64,000 bases of DNA from Panorpa germanica (Eukaryota; Arthropoda; Insecta; Mecoptera; Panorpidae): positions 62,001-126,000 of the forward strand of contig CAVMBN010000205.1 of the NCBI GenBank assembly GCA_963678705.1, read 5' to 3'. A program made the position numbers and the translations under genes. The notes below the pieces were generated by a model. That model was not told the origin of the DNA. It worked only from the letters and a program-made list of their open reading frames with translations, and did no database searches. This document shows, piece by piece, positions 18,803 through 31,972 of this stretch (positions within the stretch are counted from its first letter, which is position 1; each line of letters starts with the position of its first letter).

Positions 18803-19729
18803 CTAAACTAAATGCGTCTTTTGATGTTGTTTTAAAATGCTATTCTTCGTAAAACGTTTATCACATTTATCACAAGCATATGGCTTTATAGGTAAATGTG
18901 TGGTTTTATGTTCTTTTAAATTAGATAAATACTTAAATGTTTTATTACAGGCATCGCAAGAAAATGGTTTATTAGCTAAATGTGTGTTTTTATGTAGTTT
19001 TAACTTAGATAATTTACTAATTGTTTTATTACATTTATCGCAAGAAAATGGTTTTGTAGGTAAATGTGAGTATTTATGCAGGTTTAATGCAGATGAAGAA
19101 CTAAATGTTTTATTGCAGACATCGCAAGAAAATGGTTTATTAACCAAATGTGTGTTTTTATGTTTTTTTAAAGCATATAATCGTTTAAACGTTTTATTAC
19201 ACTCGTTACAAGAATGTATTTTCTTTTTCGAATGCTTCAACAAATGTTTAACGATTTCTATCTTATTCTCAAACGATTTGTTACATACCTCACAGATACA
19301 AGACTCCACCGCCATATTAAATGTTTCACTATGAGGTTGTTGATCACTTGTTAAATGTTCAACGAGTTTTTCAACTGTAGAATCCGCATGACTTCTGAAA
19401 ATAGGTGGTGCACCTAAGTGTTCTTGAACTCCAGATGAGTCTAGGGGCACATGATTGCAATTACCACTCAGCAAATGTGATGAATTAACATCAGATTCCA
19501 ATTTAATATAGTAGTCAGTCAGCTGTGATAAACCCGCAGCTTCCTCCGATCTGTCGACGGGTTCTTCTTTAATTTCTGTGTTTATTTTATCACATGACGC
19601 TGATTGTTCGACGACTCTGTGTTCATTTATTTCTATTTTTACATCTTCGTTCATTTTTTCTGTTTCTATTGGCTCATTTAACTCAACGTCATTTTCCAGT
19701 TTTATGTTTTGTGATTTATAATCCTCCAT
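18803..19729 (-). CDS. C2H2 zinc-finger protein B
   Basis: This 308-residue paralogue of gene A lies on the opposite strand. Its N-terminal acidic region (MEDYKSQNIKLEND, then VKIE, IKEEP and YIKLE) is alignable with A along its length, including the shared block RSEEAAGLSQLTDY. Six fingers follow from about residue 144, all with Cys-Cys-His-His pairs, spaced by HL-x-x-KPFSC linkers. It has four fingers fewer than A. The A acceptor TTTTTAG aligns with TTTTTAA upstream of the B start (about 19758), so B must use another acceptor, have retained the intron, or be losing expression. Confidence 0.88.
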   Translation of the reverse strand: MEDYKSQNIKLENDVELNEPIETEKMNEDVKIEINEHRVVEQSASCDKINTEIKEEPVDRSEEAAGLSQLTDYYIKLESDVNSSHLLSGNCNHVPLDSSGVQEHLGAPPIFRSHADSTVEKLVEHLTSDQQPHSETFNMAVESCICEVCNKSFENKIEIVKHLLKHSKKKIHSCNECNKTFKRLYALKKHKNTHLVNKPFSCDVCNKTFSSSSALNLHKYSHLPTKPFSCDKCNKTISKLSKLKLHKNTHLANKPFSCDACNKTFKYLSNLKEHKTTHLPIKPYACDKCDKRFTKNSILKQHQKTHLV

Positions 19730-22169
19730 TTTATTGTAAGCAATTTTAAAATTTTTTAAAAATAAACAAATATATATCTAAGATGCTGAGTAACCTGTAA
19801 AAACATTAGTAATGAATAAAGTGAAACAAAATGAAAATAAGTGAGGTTAAGTCGAAGTAATAGAAAAACTTTACTGTAATAAATTAATAATTTGTAAAAC
19901 ATATGAAAAATAAATAAATGAGTTCTTACTAATTCTTTGATTTATATTTACCAGGTTTAGTTCATTATAGTAAAAATAGGAAATAAGAAAAAATTAGAAC
20001 AAAGAATAAAAACTTAAAATGTCATTACCTATTAAATAATACACTGTACTTAGCAATTCGATGCAGTTTGTTATCGTGCAATATTAACAAAATAATACTT
20101 ATATGCAATGTGTTGCAGGTCTGTTCTGTCTCTTCAAGAACTGTGAAATGAAAATATTTGATATGCTGTCAACTGGAATGCATGTTGTACTCATTTACAG
20201 GTGCAGTTTTTCTTACCTGAACACAACGTAGTTTGCAAACTGTATAAATGAAAGATGCTACCAAATTGCCATGTAGTTTAGACATGCACTTTAGTGCGAG
20301 TTTGAAGTATGTATTATTAACTATGGTGTAAAACATGTTTTTAAGCAGAAAATATAGCCACAATGATCAAAAGATAATTGGGTTGGGAACCACAACTGAA
20401 TTCATATAAAACTGCACTGTATATTAATAAAGCTGTCTGTCATAACCTCAATTATCCAATTATTTTTATTCAATTCTCAATATTATAGAAGATATCAACG
20501 ATTGAAGTAGTATTTCTTTTCTTTTCAATAATTAAACGGGTCATAATTTACAAAAATGACTCCAGTTGACGTTATTCCTTACTCACCTTCTTTCTCACTT
20601 ACATTTACAACACATTACAATCACTATTAAACAAAAGAAGTGCAAAAGAGATACAGAATTAAATGTCAAAGCTACAGCAGCTGTTACGTTGACCCATAAT
20701 GTTTTAATATTATATAAATTATATTGCTTATGATATTTTTTAAAATATGTGACGTCATTATCTACTAGGATAACAACCGAAATCATACGCAGTAAAACAA
20801 AACTCAAACTTTAAACAGATACATGGTGTCCAAAAACTACAAGTCTCACTGACACCGAAGATAGACCTGTCTAAGGCCGTCCGCACACAGGCGAACTGAT
20901 TGCAAAGCCATGTCAAGCAGTGTTTCGTGACTCTATAGAATTGTTAAGAATGGCATAATAGGGGATTTTATTGTGTCGTATTGTTAAGTCGCACTAGCAG
21001 TGTGTTAAAAATAAACAGAAGTACACTCATGTGTAAATAACGTCAAGTATTAATGAAAATATTTAAATAATGGATGTCGAATGTTTAAAGAGGTACAGGA
21101 CGTACCGTCAATGCAAAAAGTTTATCTCTCGGTAATACGAAATGCAAAATATAAAGTACATGAGGGACGAGCAAATATTGGGACTGTACCTTTGAAAATG
21201 AATTATTCAATTCCCTATTAAACTGCTTTTTGCTTGTTAAAATGATTTTTTATGCATATAATAGTTGAATAAATTAAAAATTACCTATAATTAATATCAA
21301 ATTTATATTAATTCAATTTAAATACAAATTAAATATTTTGAAAAATTAATAAAAAAATTTGCAACGCTGCAAATTTACGTGTGTTGACGCATGCGTGATT
21401 TGGTTCTTTGACCAATAAATTGTTATATTTTATGTAACATTTATTCCGATTTTGAATTTCCCGCTCAAACTGGCATTTGCAACGTTGCCGGCTTATAACC
21501 TACATTTACTGTTTCTTACTGGTTTTATTTAAATATTTTTGTAAATAGGTATCCTTTTGATATTTTCTTTTTGCAATAGTTACAGAAAGAAGAAAGTTAT
21601 ATTATATGGTGAAATTGAGCTAAAAATTATGATTTGTATGGAAAATGACTATTTTTAATCATGTATAAAAACAAAACTATGAACCCTAAGTCTCTAAATT
21701 TTAAGACAGCATGTATTTTAACTATTTGTATCGCCCCTCCAAATTTCAAAACGTTTTCATCATTCACGTTAACGTCCTGTACCTCCTTAATAACCAAAAA
21801 GTATAAAGTATTGACTGACTATGAATTTTTTTTTTCCACAAAATATACTTTATTTTTTTTTTTTTAATTCAAAATTTTTGCGCTTATGAAAAAAAGGTTT
21901 GTCAAATAATATTACTAAGGGTGTAAATGTTGGTGTGATTTTAATTTTATATTCATAAAGTAATTTTTACGGATTAAAGCTATTTTGCATTTTCAAAAAT
22001 AGGTTTGTAGTAGTTTTTAAGATCCGAGAAGAGGTCCAAAAAGTATAAAATTTGTGTGACTTTATTTATGAATGCTCCCTTATATTTTAAGAGCCAAGGC
22101 CAGGCAGACCTGCATCATTTTATAAAGGCTGAAATTTTTTAGCGCAAGAACACTGCAGCCGGTAAGAAC
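19730..22169. other. 5' flank of gene B and gene-free A/T-rich DNA
   Basis: 19730-20090 contains the reversed 5' exon and intron region homologous to gene A. About 20440-20545 is a diverged fragment of the AATGGGC repeat (AATAATTAAACGGGTC). The rest shows poly-T tracts and short frames without resemblance to known proteins. Confidence 0.5.
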
Positions 22170-22792
22170 AATGGGCTTGTGTCCTCATTTTTTAGTGGTC
22201 GATTTTTCAATTGTTGATTAAAATTGATGTTAATGAATGTGTATTGGCGTGTCTATTTTATTAAATATCTAAATGTTGACAGAGATATAGCAATTAAAAG
22301 TTTGAAAAGTTTTGTCGGCCATATTTGTATGACGTGAAATGCATTTTAACGTCATTTATTCGTTGAGTAGGTCAGTGCTGTGGTAATGTTTTGTAGTTGT
22401 TTGTAGTCAAATCATCAAGTCAAATCAAAGAATAATAAGTTTTTATTTTATTTAACCCTGTTAGGGCAGACATAATAATGATATTTGATTGTTCCTTGAA
22501 ATAACTGTAAATAATATTTGATATTTTGATATATAAATACATATAGCAGAGATTTATGATCTGTAAGGTTGGTAACCTTACACAAGAATTGTGATGTCAC
22601 ATGCACTTGGAATGTGTATAAAGTTGAATCCCTTTAATAATTAAAGAGACAAAATGACTTTTTTAATTGTTAATATCTCTTTAAATATAAGGAGTTAATA
22701 AAAAATAATTGAACATTTGAGGTTCTAGTAACCCACTTTATCAATATGTAGTACAGTTTTATAGAAATTAAGACATAGGACACACGCCCATT
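22170..22792 (+). repeat. full-length 623-bp TIR repeat 'AATGGGC'
   Basis: It begins AATGGGCTTGTGTCCTCATT and ends with the inverted terminal block ACACGCCCATT. It is the same length as 12635-13257 and is the reference copy for the fragments listed elsewhere. Confidence 0.9.
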
Positions 22793-23421
22793 GCACTGGC
22801 TTTGCCAGCTAACAGGTGGCATAAATTGGTGAAAAATTACGTCATAATATAATGGCTAATTGTTTGTGTGTTTATACTATGTTTGTTAAACTTTCCAGTA
22901 TTTAAAAGATAATGATACTAACATCCATACATAAATTGTTTAAACAAATTGTGGCATTAACATAACAAATAACATTTATATTTTATGTAAATTCTCATAA
23001 TTAATAATAAATAACACTTATATTAGTAACATAAAGAGTATTCTATTTTCTCAAAAGTATTTTTAAAATACGTATTTTGTATTTATATAATAACATGAAA
23101 TTTATTTTGTATTTGATATACGTGTATGTATTTAAATACTTTTGAAATGTATTTGTGCACATTTTTGCTCATGATGTTCACCATCAAAAGCATGCAACGT
23201 AATTGCGCTGAGACCTAGAAACACAGTCGCTCAAAACCAATTTCAAATCTGTTTAGTTTCATTTGAGCCGTGTCAACACCACCTAGATATAAAGCCTTAC
23301 TGCGTTTTGTCAAAAATGCTGTGACGTCACAAACAACTTAATTTTAAACAAAAACAAGTGATGTGCTTTGTTAATTTGTAAACGCGACAATTTAATTATG
23401 ATTTTAGTAAGTTAGTGAATT

Positions 23422-23945
23422 GTGAATTTAATGAAATACAGTGTGATTAAAACTAATAAACAAAATGCCAACAGTTACAGAAGTTGCAGAAACCCAAACT
23501 TAAATGCAGCTATAATTCGAAGTATTCAGAGTGCTAATACTTATACCAGTGCAAGAGAAATAAAGAATTTGGAAGATATTTTAAAATGTATAAAGCATCA
23601 TGGTCTTCCTGGTTATTGGCAGGATTACCAAAATACATCTATACTCTATGTATAGTATAACAGCAGATTCTGCACCGATGTCAATGAGTTAAAATTTAAA
23701 TATATCTTGCAAGGAAAGTTTCAAACTGATGACAGCCCTTGAATACAGGTTTGGAAAATACAGACAGTTTGCTGGAGTTAAGTATAATATTTCAATGCGA
23801 CAATTACCTGAATGTGAAAAAAAATTACGTCTGCAAACAACTTTATAACTAGAACGAAAATTCTATTCCATCATGCTTGCTTTGCAAAAATTAGAATGTT
23901 CAGACAATTTAGAAACTACAGGTATACAAGACTAATCGGGAAGAC
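23422..23945 (+). pseudogene. unidentified decayed gene, copy 1
   Basis: A 77-codon frame (start 23422) is followed by a coding-like stretch, MTALEYRFGKYRQFAGVKYN and LERKFYSIMLALQKLECSDN, broken by stops. The same reading exists in copy 2 at 45065-45680. I do not recognise the family. The region just upstream contains a GTAAGTTAG donor-like site. Confidence 0.35.
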
Positions 23946-24561
23946 AAATTAGATTGCTGCCATAGTTATTATAATATTTGTACCATTAAAGGATAGTGGA
24001 AATATCAACCAATATAATGTAAAATAATTTATGTTAATGAAAAACCATCAAGAAAAACAAAATTAATTACTTTAATAAAATAAATATATTTCAATCCATT
24101 TTCTTTTCTTAATTATGATTTCTGTATTAATTTTTATATGTCATTAGGTTTATAGCTTGTAAATTCTCGTAGCTAATATTTAAATACATATATTATATAC
24201 TTATAGAATACACAAGGAATATCATATATCTTAACTTTAATATTATTAATTTTTTATTATACTTTGTAAATAAATATTTATATGCATAACGATTAGACTG
24301 TTTAAATTAAAATTAATTTTTTTTTATATGGATAATAATACATACAATACGTTTTGGTTGTATATCGGACTACAATGCGTGGTCATAAATTCGTTGTTAG
24401 GCCTTGTATCTAGGTGGTGTTGATTTATTTCAAACTTAGAACTTAATGCCGTAAAGTTTTTTAAACCACGCCTATAGATTTCTAATTGTACCCAATTGTA
24501 AACTAAAACTCCTGCAAATATAAATCACTTAAGTTAGACAATGTAACAAGAATTACTCTAC

Positions 24562-25605
24562 CTATACTCTTTCATCAAAATGAGATTTTTGATGAACCTT
24601 TAAACTACTAGCGTTGGAGAAAAATTTATTACATACTGTGCAAGGAAACGGTTTCAAACCTAAATGTGTATTTTTATGTCGTTTTAAATTAGATGCATTA
24701 CCAAAGGTTTTATTACACTCGTCACAAGAAAATGGTTTTACGCCCAAATGAATGTTCTTATGTTGTTTTAAATTTGATGAATGACTAAACGTTTTATTAC
24801 ATTCATTGCAAGAAAATGGCTTCAGGCCTAAATGAATGTTCTTATGTTGTTTTAAATGTCGTGACTGAGTGAACGTTTTATTGCATTCATCGCAAGAAAA
24901 TGGCTTCAGGCCTAAATGAATGTTTTTATGTTGTTTTAAATTTGATGACTGACTAAACGTTTTATTGCATTCATTGCAAGAAAATGGTTTAACTCGTAAA
25001 TGAATGTTTTTATGTTGTTTTAAATTTGATGACACAGTAAATGTTTTATCACAGACATCGCAAGAAAATGGCTTCAGGCCTAAATGAATGTTTTTATGTC
25101 GATTTAAATTAGATGAATCATTAAACGTTCTATTACATACGTCACAAGAAAATGATTTAAACGTAAATTATTGTCTTTTTCATGTTGTTTTAATTTATAT
25201 GATCCACTAAAGACTTTATTACATTCATGACTAGAATTTGTTGAATGTCCCAGTAAATGTCTTACGATTTTCGCCTTCTTGTTAAACGATTTGTTACATA
25301 CATCACAGACATAAGGCTTCGACTTAGTAATTAGGTCTTTATCTTTTTCCTGTTCACATACGGATGAACCTACATCTGGTTCCAACTTTATGAAATATTC
25401 TTTGTTCCGTGACAAATACTTCAGATTCCTCTGAAGTGCCATCTGGTTTATCTTTAATTTCTGTTTTTATTTCGTCAGATGACGTAACTTCTCTTAAAAT
25501 ACATTCTTCTTTTATTTCCATTTTCAGGTCCACGTTTACATTCTGTGGTTTATTTAGCTCCTCATCAATTTCCAGTTTTATTTGCTGGGACTTGTACTCC
25601 TCCAT
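24562..25605 (-). pseudogene. C2H2 zinc-finger copy C, two compensating frameshifts
   Basis: The true start is the ATG at 25605 (MEEYKSQQIKLE), just after a conserved intron acceptor. Compared with D, an extra base near 25412 shifts the frame and a lost T near 25158 restores it, so about 85 residues covering the end of the acidic region and the first finger are out of frame. The last six fingers, from about 25070 to 24575, remain in the original frame. Finger order differs from D and E. The two indels make this a probable pseudogene, though assembly error cannot be excluded. Confidence 0.8.
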
Positions 25606-26255
25606 TCTAATAAACAAAATTAGTATTTAGTAAAAAGATAATAATATTAAGGACAAAAAGTTATGACGATAAAATTAAACTAAATAAGTGAGGTTAAGTT
25701 GAATCATTGTCAACACATTTTGTATTTTAAAAACTCTTAAAATAAATAGAGTTAAAGTTAACAGAATCATTTAAACCACTTACATGACTTTCTAAATAGT
25801 TTTCCTAATATTCATTAAATTTAAAATTATAGGATATATAAAGAAACAAATTAAACACAACGAAAAACTTACAAATGAAAGTAAAATGTTAAATACCTTT
25901 GTATATTAATTTTCACTATTTTCAGATGATGCTGCAGTTTCTTGTCTTAAAATATTACCTGAATAAGATGCACGGATAATAATTTGCATGTGATTCTGCT
26001 CTCAACAAGTGCTAAAATGAATTTATTTTAATTATGATATCTCGTTAGAACCTTTGATAATGGAGGGAACATGTTTAATGTACCGGACGGATATTGCTTT
26101 GTAGATTTACAAATATATTTCGCGGGTTTTATGAAAATAAATATTTAATGTAGACAATGAGATATTCAATGTCTTCTTATCTAATTCTTTAACTGTTAGT
26201 TGCCATTTATTTTAGAATAACAAAAAGTTGACGGAGATGTTGCTCATTAAAATTC

Positions 26256-26551
26256 AATGGGCTTATGTCCTATGTTTTAATTTCTATAAAAATGTAAAAT
26301 ACATGTAGCAGAGATTTATGAGCTGTAAGGTTGGTAAGTTACACAAGGATTGTGACGTCACATGCACTTGAAATGTGTACAACGTTGAATCCCTTTAATA
26401 ATTAAAGAGACAAAATAACTTTTTTAATTGTTAATATCTCTTAAAATATATGAAGCTATTAAAAAATAATTGAACATTTGAGGTCCAAGTAACCCACTTT
26501 ATCAATATATAGTACACTTTTATAGAAATTAAGACATAGGACACAAGCCCA
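26256..26551 (+). repeat. short 296-bp derivative of the AATGGGC repeat
   Basis: Both ends carry about 40 bp of the same terminal block in opposite orientation (AATGGGCTTATGTCCTATG and CATAGGACACAAGCCCATT), so it is an internally rearranged copy. An extra terminal fragment follows it at 26552-26574. Confidence 0.85.
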
Positions 26552-26640
26552 TTAAGACATAAGGCTCAAGCCCATTTTGTAAAGGTTTAAATATATGATG
26601 AAATAAATTTATAAAAGGCTTATATATTATATATTTATAT

Positions 26641-26868
26641 ATGATGAAGGGGATAAAAGAGAAGGAGAAAGTAAACGAAATAGAACTAAATAAACTAAAA
26701 ACACAAATTCGAAAACTCAAGGAAAAGAAAGCACCAGGTAGAGATGGACTAAAGACCGAGGCGTGGAAAACTGAGCAAGAAAGGATAGAGAAAGGATTAC
26801 TGACAGCGATGAATGAGATATGGAAAGGAGGAGACCTGCCAGACAGTTGGAGAGAAGGGGTAATAAAC
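26641..26868 (+). pseudogene. LINE reverse transcriptase fragment
   Basis: Seventy-six codons match the start of the LINE RT at 48441 (KEKKAPGRDGLKTEAWK), then the match stops at GAAGGGGTAATAA and Helitron-like sequence begins. Confidence 0.85.
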
Positions 26869-29462
26869 TATGCATGTGCATATTTGCGAAAATAAATTTA
26901 ACCTTAGTAGCGGCGTGAAATTTTAGAAGTGGGGGGTGGGAAAACGCTTTGCCAAAGAACTCAATTTTGAAATTTCGATCATTTATAAAAGTAGAGGTAG
27001 ATAAAGGTAGAGAGAGTTGTTACGAGCAAAATAGATTGCTATGCCTAAAATTTGACATTTTTATTTCAGGAGCGGGGATTAATGGGGAGACTAATATTAT
27101 AACGTAAATATAAATACGAAATATAGAGTGTAAGATTACAGTACAGTTTTAATCATGTAAATGAATTGCTGTAATATCGAATTGGTAGTGTCTGATTGAG
27201 AAGAGTGTATCGCTGGGGTTCTGTTCTAAGTAACGGTGGTGTTAGAAGTAGTGCCGATAGATTATAATGGCTCTGGGAGGTAACCGTGTTGCAGAATATG
27301 TGCTTTGGTGCGAAAAGTGAGGGTGGCGGGGTATGGGGATTGAATCGAAAGTGCAGTAACAAGCAGGAAAAGGCCTAGAGATGAGATTATTAGGAGCGAA
27401 CTGCTAGGCTTTCTTAAAAACATAAATGAATTGATGTAATTAGTAGGTTTACATTGAAATTAGTGAAAATTTTATCAAAGATTTATCTTATCAAATAATT
27501 ATTAAAAAATAATGTACTTCTAATGATGAAATTTAGTATGCAGGTTGCCAGTAAAGTATTAATTTGGAAAACTAATTGTTAAGAGATTAGTACGCAGGGG
27601 GTGGAAGCGCAGGATTATTTAATGATTGCGCTAAACGGGGGGTATAGCAAAGTGCCCTGATAAGCGATGATGTTCAGTTAAGCTGTAGTGTTGCAAGTGG
27701 GCGCATTATGGCAAAGGTGCAGATGATTACATTTAAAAGTGCGAGAACGATACAGAGCATGGAGCCAAGATGTGATTGATGTTTAGGGGCGGGGCAGTGG
27801 ACATTGTTCAATACTGTGCTTCATTATGGTAAATGATAATTTTACGCAGCGGGGGCGCTGTGAAAGTACTCTAAGGACCGAAGATGCTCAGGGAAGAAGC
27901 GATGCAGAGTGCTAAAAGTAGGAGCTCATGGCAGAAGTTTAGAGGAATCAAATTAAAAGTTCGGAAACGTAAGAGAGCATGGAGCCAAGAGGTGACGATT
28001 GGGGCTTATGGGCGGGGGCACTGGATACTGGTCAATACAGTGCTTTATTACTGTAAATAAAGGAATTATAACAAAATAATATTTTGCATTTTATTTGCGA
28101 TATATACAGCAGACTTGGAGGGGGTAATGGAAAGAGTCAAGATGGGGGGGGGGTGCTAATAGGAAGACACTACAAGATATGGACTTTAGCATACGCTGAC
28201 GATATAGTCCTGTTGGCAAAAAGGGAAGGAGAGCTGCAGGAGATGGCTCACCGGCTAGGGAGATATATAGACAGGAAAGGACTTGAGTTAAATGTGGAAA
28301 AGACAAAAATTATGTTATTTAAAAATGGTGGTGGAAAAAGAAGACATAAAAGGTGGAAATACAAGACAGAGGACATTGAGGAAGTAGAAGAATTTAAATA
28401 TCTGGGCTACACTTTTAAAAAGAACAATGGAGAAGAAGCTCAGATAAGGGAGGTAGCAAAGAAGGCGGAGCTAGCAATGCGACGGGTATGGGACTAGGGG
28501 AAAAGGTATTTGGGGGGGACATACAAAAGAGAATATGGATGTTTGATAGACTGATAGCCAGTATGATGTTGTATGGAGCAAGAAAAGTTGGAAAGAATAC
28601 AGGTGAGATATATTAAATGGTTACTAGAGCTGGACAGGTGCACGCCAGGATACATGGCTATGGAAGAGCTAAAATGGGATAAGATACGAATTAAAACAGG
28701 GGAAAGAGCAGTAAAATACGAAGAGAAATCAAACAGTGCGGAAAGCAAAATTTTAAAGAAAATAAGAGAGGATAGCATAAAGAATGGGGGGGGGGAGGAG
28801 GTACAAAAAAGACAAAATAGTACTTTGAAAGGAATGGAATGGCGATCGACGAGGCAGAGAGGAGAAGAGAAGGAGGCGCAAGTGTGAAAGAGGAGCTAAG
28901 GAGAAGGGATAAGAAGATACAACAGCAGGAGAGAATGGGAAAAATAGAAAAAATTAACTACAATAAAAGATATAAAAGGTTATAAGAAAATACTGTGCCT
29001 CAGTACCTTATAGAAAAAGACATAAAACACATAAGAAGAACAGCAACGTTTAGATTGGGAAATGAGGAAAAAGGAAACAGATACTAGGAAAAGAGTGAGG
29101 AAAGAAAGCCTAGAGTGTGCGGAGCGGAGGACGAAACACTGGAGCACATTAAGTTTGAGTGTAAGGAAAAAGTAGCTAGCGAAACGAATATTGGCCAGCT
29201 ATTAAAGGGAGGCAGTGAAGGAAAGAGGTGGATGGCGGAAATAGTAAGAAGGAAAGGAAAAACAGAAGAATAAATAAGTTAGTGGAGAATAATGTAAATT
29301 TAATTGTAAGTTGAAGTATATGAAATGTATTAAAAATGTAGATTGTAAAGCCGAAAGGCGAACAATAAACAATATTTCTGGATTATTTTCTATTTATCAA
29401 ATAACTTTTATTTATTCACAAATATTAAATACACGTCGCTTTGCGACGGGGCGAAGCGCTAG
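26869..29462 (+). mobile_element. Helitron-like unit U1 carrying LINE fragments
   Basis: The first kilobase matches 33185-33449 plus 36605-37341, the same sequence as unit U3 without its Bel/Pao insert. LINE debris follows, then the 3' end CGTCGCTTTGCGACG hairpin, GGGCGAAGCG and CTAG at 29459-29462 with T next, as in Helitrons. The 5' end was not found; the left edge is a junction with LINE sequence. Confidence 0.6.
28084..29377 (+). pseudogene. LINE reverse transcriptase and C-terminal fragments
   Basis: Pieces match the LINE at 48441: a 137-codon part with LAYADDIVLLAK (28084-28497), a part with ERIQVRYIKWLLELDR (28573-28887) and a C-terminal part with a Cys-His knuckle (VCGAEDETLEHIKFEC, about 29116-29163), ending with the LINE 3' tail near 29377. 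Frameshifts and G-runs (28145-28154, 28788-28796) separate them. The RT middle, including the first catalytic Asp, is missing. Confidence 0.85.
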
Positions 29463-29547
29463 TCTACTTATTATAATGTTCGTAATGTTCCTATTTAACA
29501 TGGAAAACCCATAAGAACTCATAGATATTTATATAGACCGTTATATA

Positions 29548-31972
29548 TCCGGTAACATAATCGTATATGGTATCTTCTAAACGGCGCCTACAAAGTTTTT
29601 TAAATTTTGATATTATGTAAAGGACTAATTTCTAAGACTTTCTACGTCCCTGAATTTTTCCCTGAATTTCCTGGAAACTCGTAATTTTGGAAAAACTGGA
29701 AAATTTGAAAAAATACTTTTGCAAATATCTGACGAACTAGAAAAGATAGAAAACTAAAATTTGGTATGTGTATTGAGATCATAATTGAGCACATTTTCCA
29801 ATAGTTGGAAATTTGATATTTGAGTTCAGTAACGGCGCGAATTTCTGGGGGCAATGTCAGAATAGAGTTAGTATGTTCAAATTTAATATGTAGGCTCGCT
29901 GTAGAAAGTAATTATTGGAAAAAAATTAACAGCCCCAAATTTCCAGTGGCGGCGGGAGATTAAACAGTTAAAGCTGGAAATATTGAAAAAGTAGTATTTA
30001 AACTTAGGGTATGTATTAAAACACTAATTGCGCATGTTTGCCAATAATTGGATTACCAAAATTTTAATTTAGTAGCGGCGTGATTTTTAGGGGGCAATGT
30101 CGCAACAGAGCTAGAACGTTGAAATTTGGAACATGGGCCCTATATAGATAGTAATTAAAGGAAAGTTAAACAAAATTGCAAATTTCCAGTGGCGGCGGGC
30201 GCTAGGGGCCAAAAACCAGAAATATGAAATATATAGAGATGAAAGGCTATAGTTTAGAATATATGTTCTTAGATACAAACAAAATAGATCCCCGTGCTAA
30301 AATTTGACAAACTCGTTCAGTAGCTGAGGTATGTGGGGGGTACTAATGCCAAAATATAAATACAAAGCTGAAATTTAGTATGCAGATATAGATTGACATA
30401 TTAATAACGAAAATATGAAGAAACTACATTTTCTTATGTGTAGTATTGGAGTAGGGGGTGATAAACAGAGTATAGTAACCATGTAGAAGTACAAAAATGA
30501 TATTTTGCATGTAGAATACTAAATAGAAGAAAATAGTTGTCCATATGTTAGATATTCAAATTTCATTCAGTAGCAGATTTGGATTGATATTTGGTGACTT
30601 TGTAGGCAAAGTGCTATGAAGTCGGACAGGAGGAAGAGAGAAATTAATATGGTTTACAGTGAAATGAGTGAAAATAAATTTTAACATGCATTTATCTTAT
30701 CGAGCCATTATTTAAAAATGAAATTTTGTATAAAGGTTAACAATAAAAGATAAATTTGGAAAATTAATTGTATAGAGATTGGTTCTCAGGGTGCTGGAAG
30801 CGCAGTAATCCTAATTAAGAGGAAAAAATTGAAAACCCCAAATTTCCAGTGGCGGGAGTTGAAACACTAAAATCTAAAAATATTGAATAAAGAAAATGTT
30901 TTCTTGCGACACTAATTGTGCATCATCGCCAATAATTAGACACCAAATTTGGAATTCAGTAGCGGCGCGAATTTCTGGGGGTAATAGAGTTAGAATATTT
31001 AAATTTGGTATGTAAGCTCCCTTTTGACAGTAACTAATAAAAATAAAATAGGAAACCCTAATTTTCTCGTGGCGCGGGAACTGTAAAATCTAGAAATTTT
31101 GAATAAAGACAATGTTAACTTGGGATATATATAGGTACACTAATTGTGAATATTTGCCAATAATTGGAACACCACATATTTTATTCAGTAGCGGCGCGAT
31201 TATTTGGGGGTAATGTTAAAATAGAGATTCAACGTTGAAATTTAGTATGAAGGCTAGCAGTAAAGTATTAATTTTGAAAATAAATTTCTGAAGAGATTGG
31301 TACGTAGCGAGGCGGAAGCAATGATGATACAAAGATAAATTTTAAAAAGCATATTGTTTAGCTAAAAGTGCTCTATATGTTAGTTATTCAAATTACATCC
31401 CGTAGTAGAATTGGATTTTTATTTGGTGCGTTTGTAGTGCTACTAAATCTGGCGGGGGAAGGAGGAGATAGTCAATAGGCCCAAATATCAAATTGAAAAA
31501 GTGAAAACTATGTATGTGCATATTTGCGAAAAAAAAAATTACCACCAGTAGCGGCGCGAATTCGGGGAAATGGGAGCAGTTAATTAGAAGCGCTAAAGCG
31601 GGGCGCTGGGAAAGTGCTCAAAGGAGTAATGATGCTAAGGGAAGGAGCGAAAGCTGCTCAGCATGTGTCGTGGTGCTCTGTGGCAGACGTGCAGAGGAAT
31701 AAATTCCAAAGTGCTGGAACGATACAGAACATGAAGCCAAGAGGTGTTGATAGGTGTTTAGGGGCGGGGAACTTGACATTGTTCAATACAATGCTTAATT
31801 ACGGCAAATTATAATTTTAGAACAAAATAAAGGAACACAAATTTTAAAAAAGATATATGTTAGTGAAAATTACTCAAAAATAATATTTTGCATTAAGGTA
31901 AATATAGTAAATCACTTTTATTTAATCACAAATATTATACACACGTCGCTTTGCGACGGGTCGAAGCGCTAG
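29548..31972 (+). mobile_element. Helitron-like unit U2
   Basis: It starts TCCGGTAACATAATCG after an A and ends with the CGTCGCTTTGCGACG hairpin, GGTCGAAGCG and CTAG before T. Inside, blocks such as AGTAGCGGCG and AATTTCCAGTGGCGGCGGG recur about every 230-250 bp, so the body is built of degenerate tandem repeats. It encodes no protein. The 85 bp before it also recur before U3. Confidence 0.6.

Larger units (their letters stand above)
22920..26868. repeat. segmental duplication, copy 1
   Basis: About 4 kb, colinear with 44497-48668, containing an AAATAC repeat, an unknown pseudogene, zinc-finger copy C, a short TIR repeat and the start of a LINE. Identity looks high throughout. Copy 1 lacks about 200 bp present in copy 2 (near 45532-45735). 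Confidence 0.9.

Noticed and set aside
18837-19334. Antisense frames over zinc-finger arrays (also 14629-14862, 15160-15411, 46682-46879)
   Set aside because: The finger repeat leaves regular open antisense frames; no independent support.
28091-28778. Minus-strand frames over LINE fragments (28091-28306, 28494-28778, 37391-37741, 48949-49338)
   Set aside because: They are antisense to recognisable reverse transcriptase or its C-terminus.
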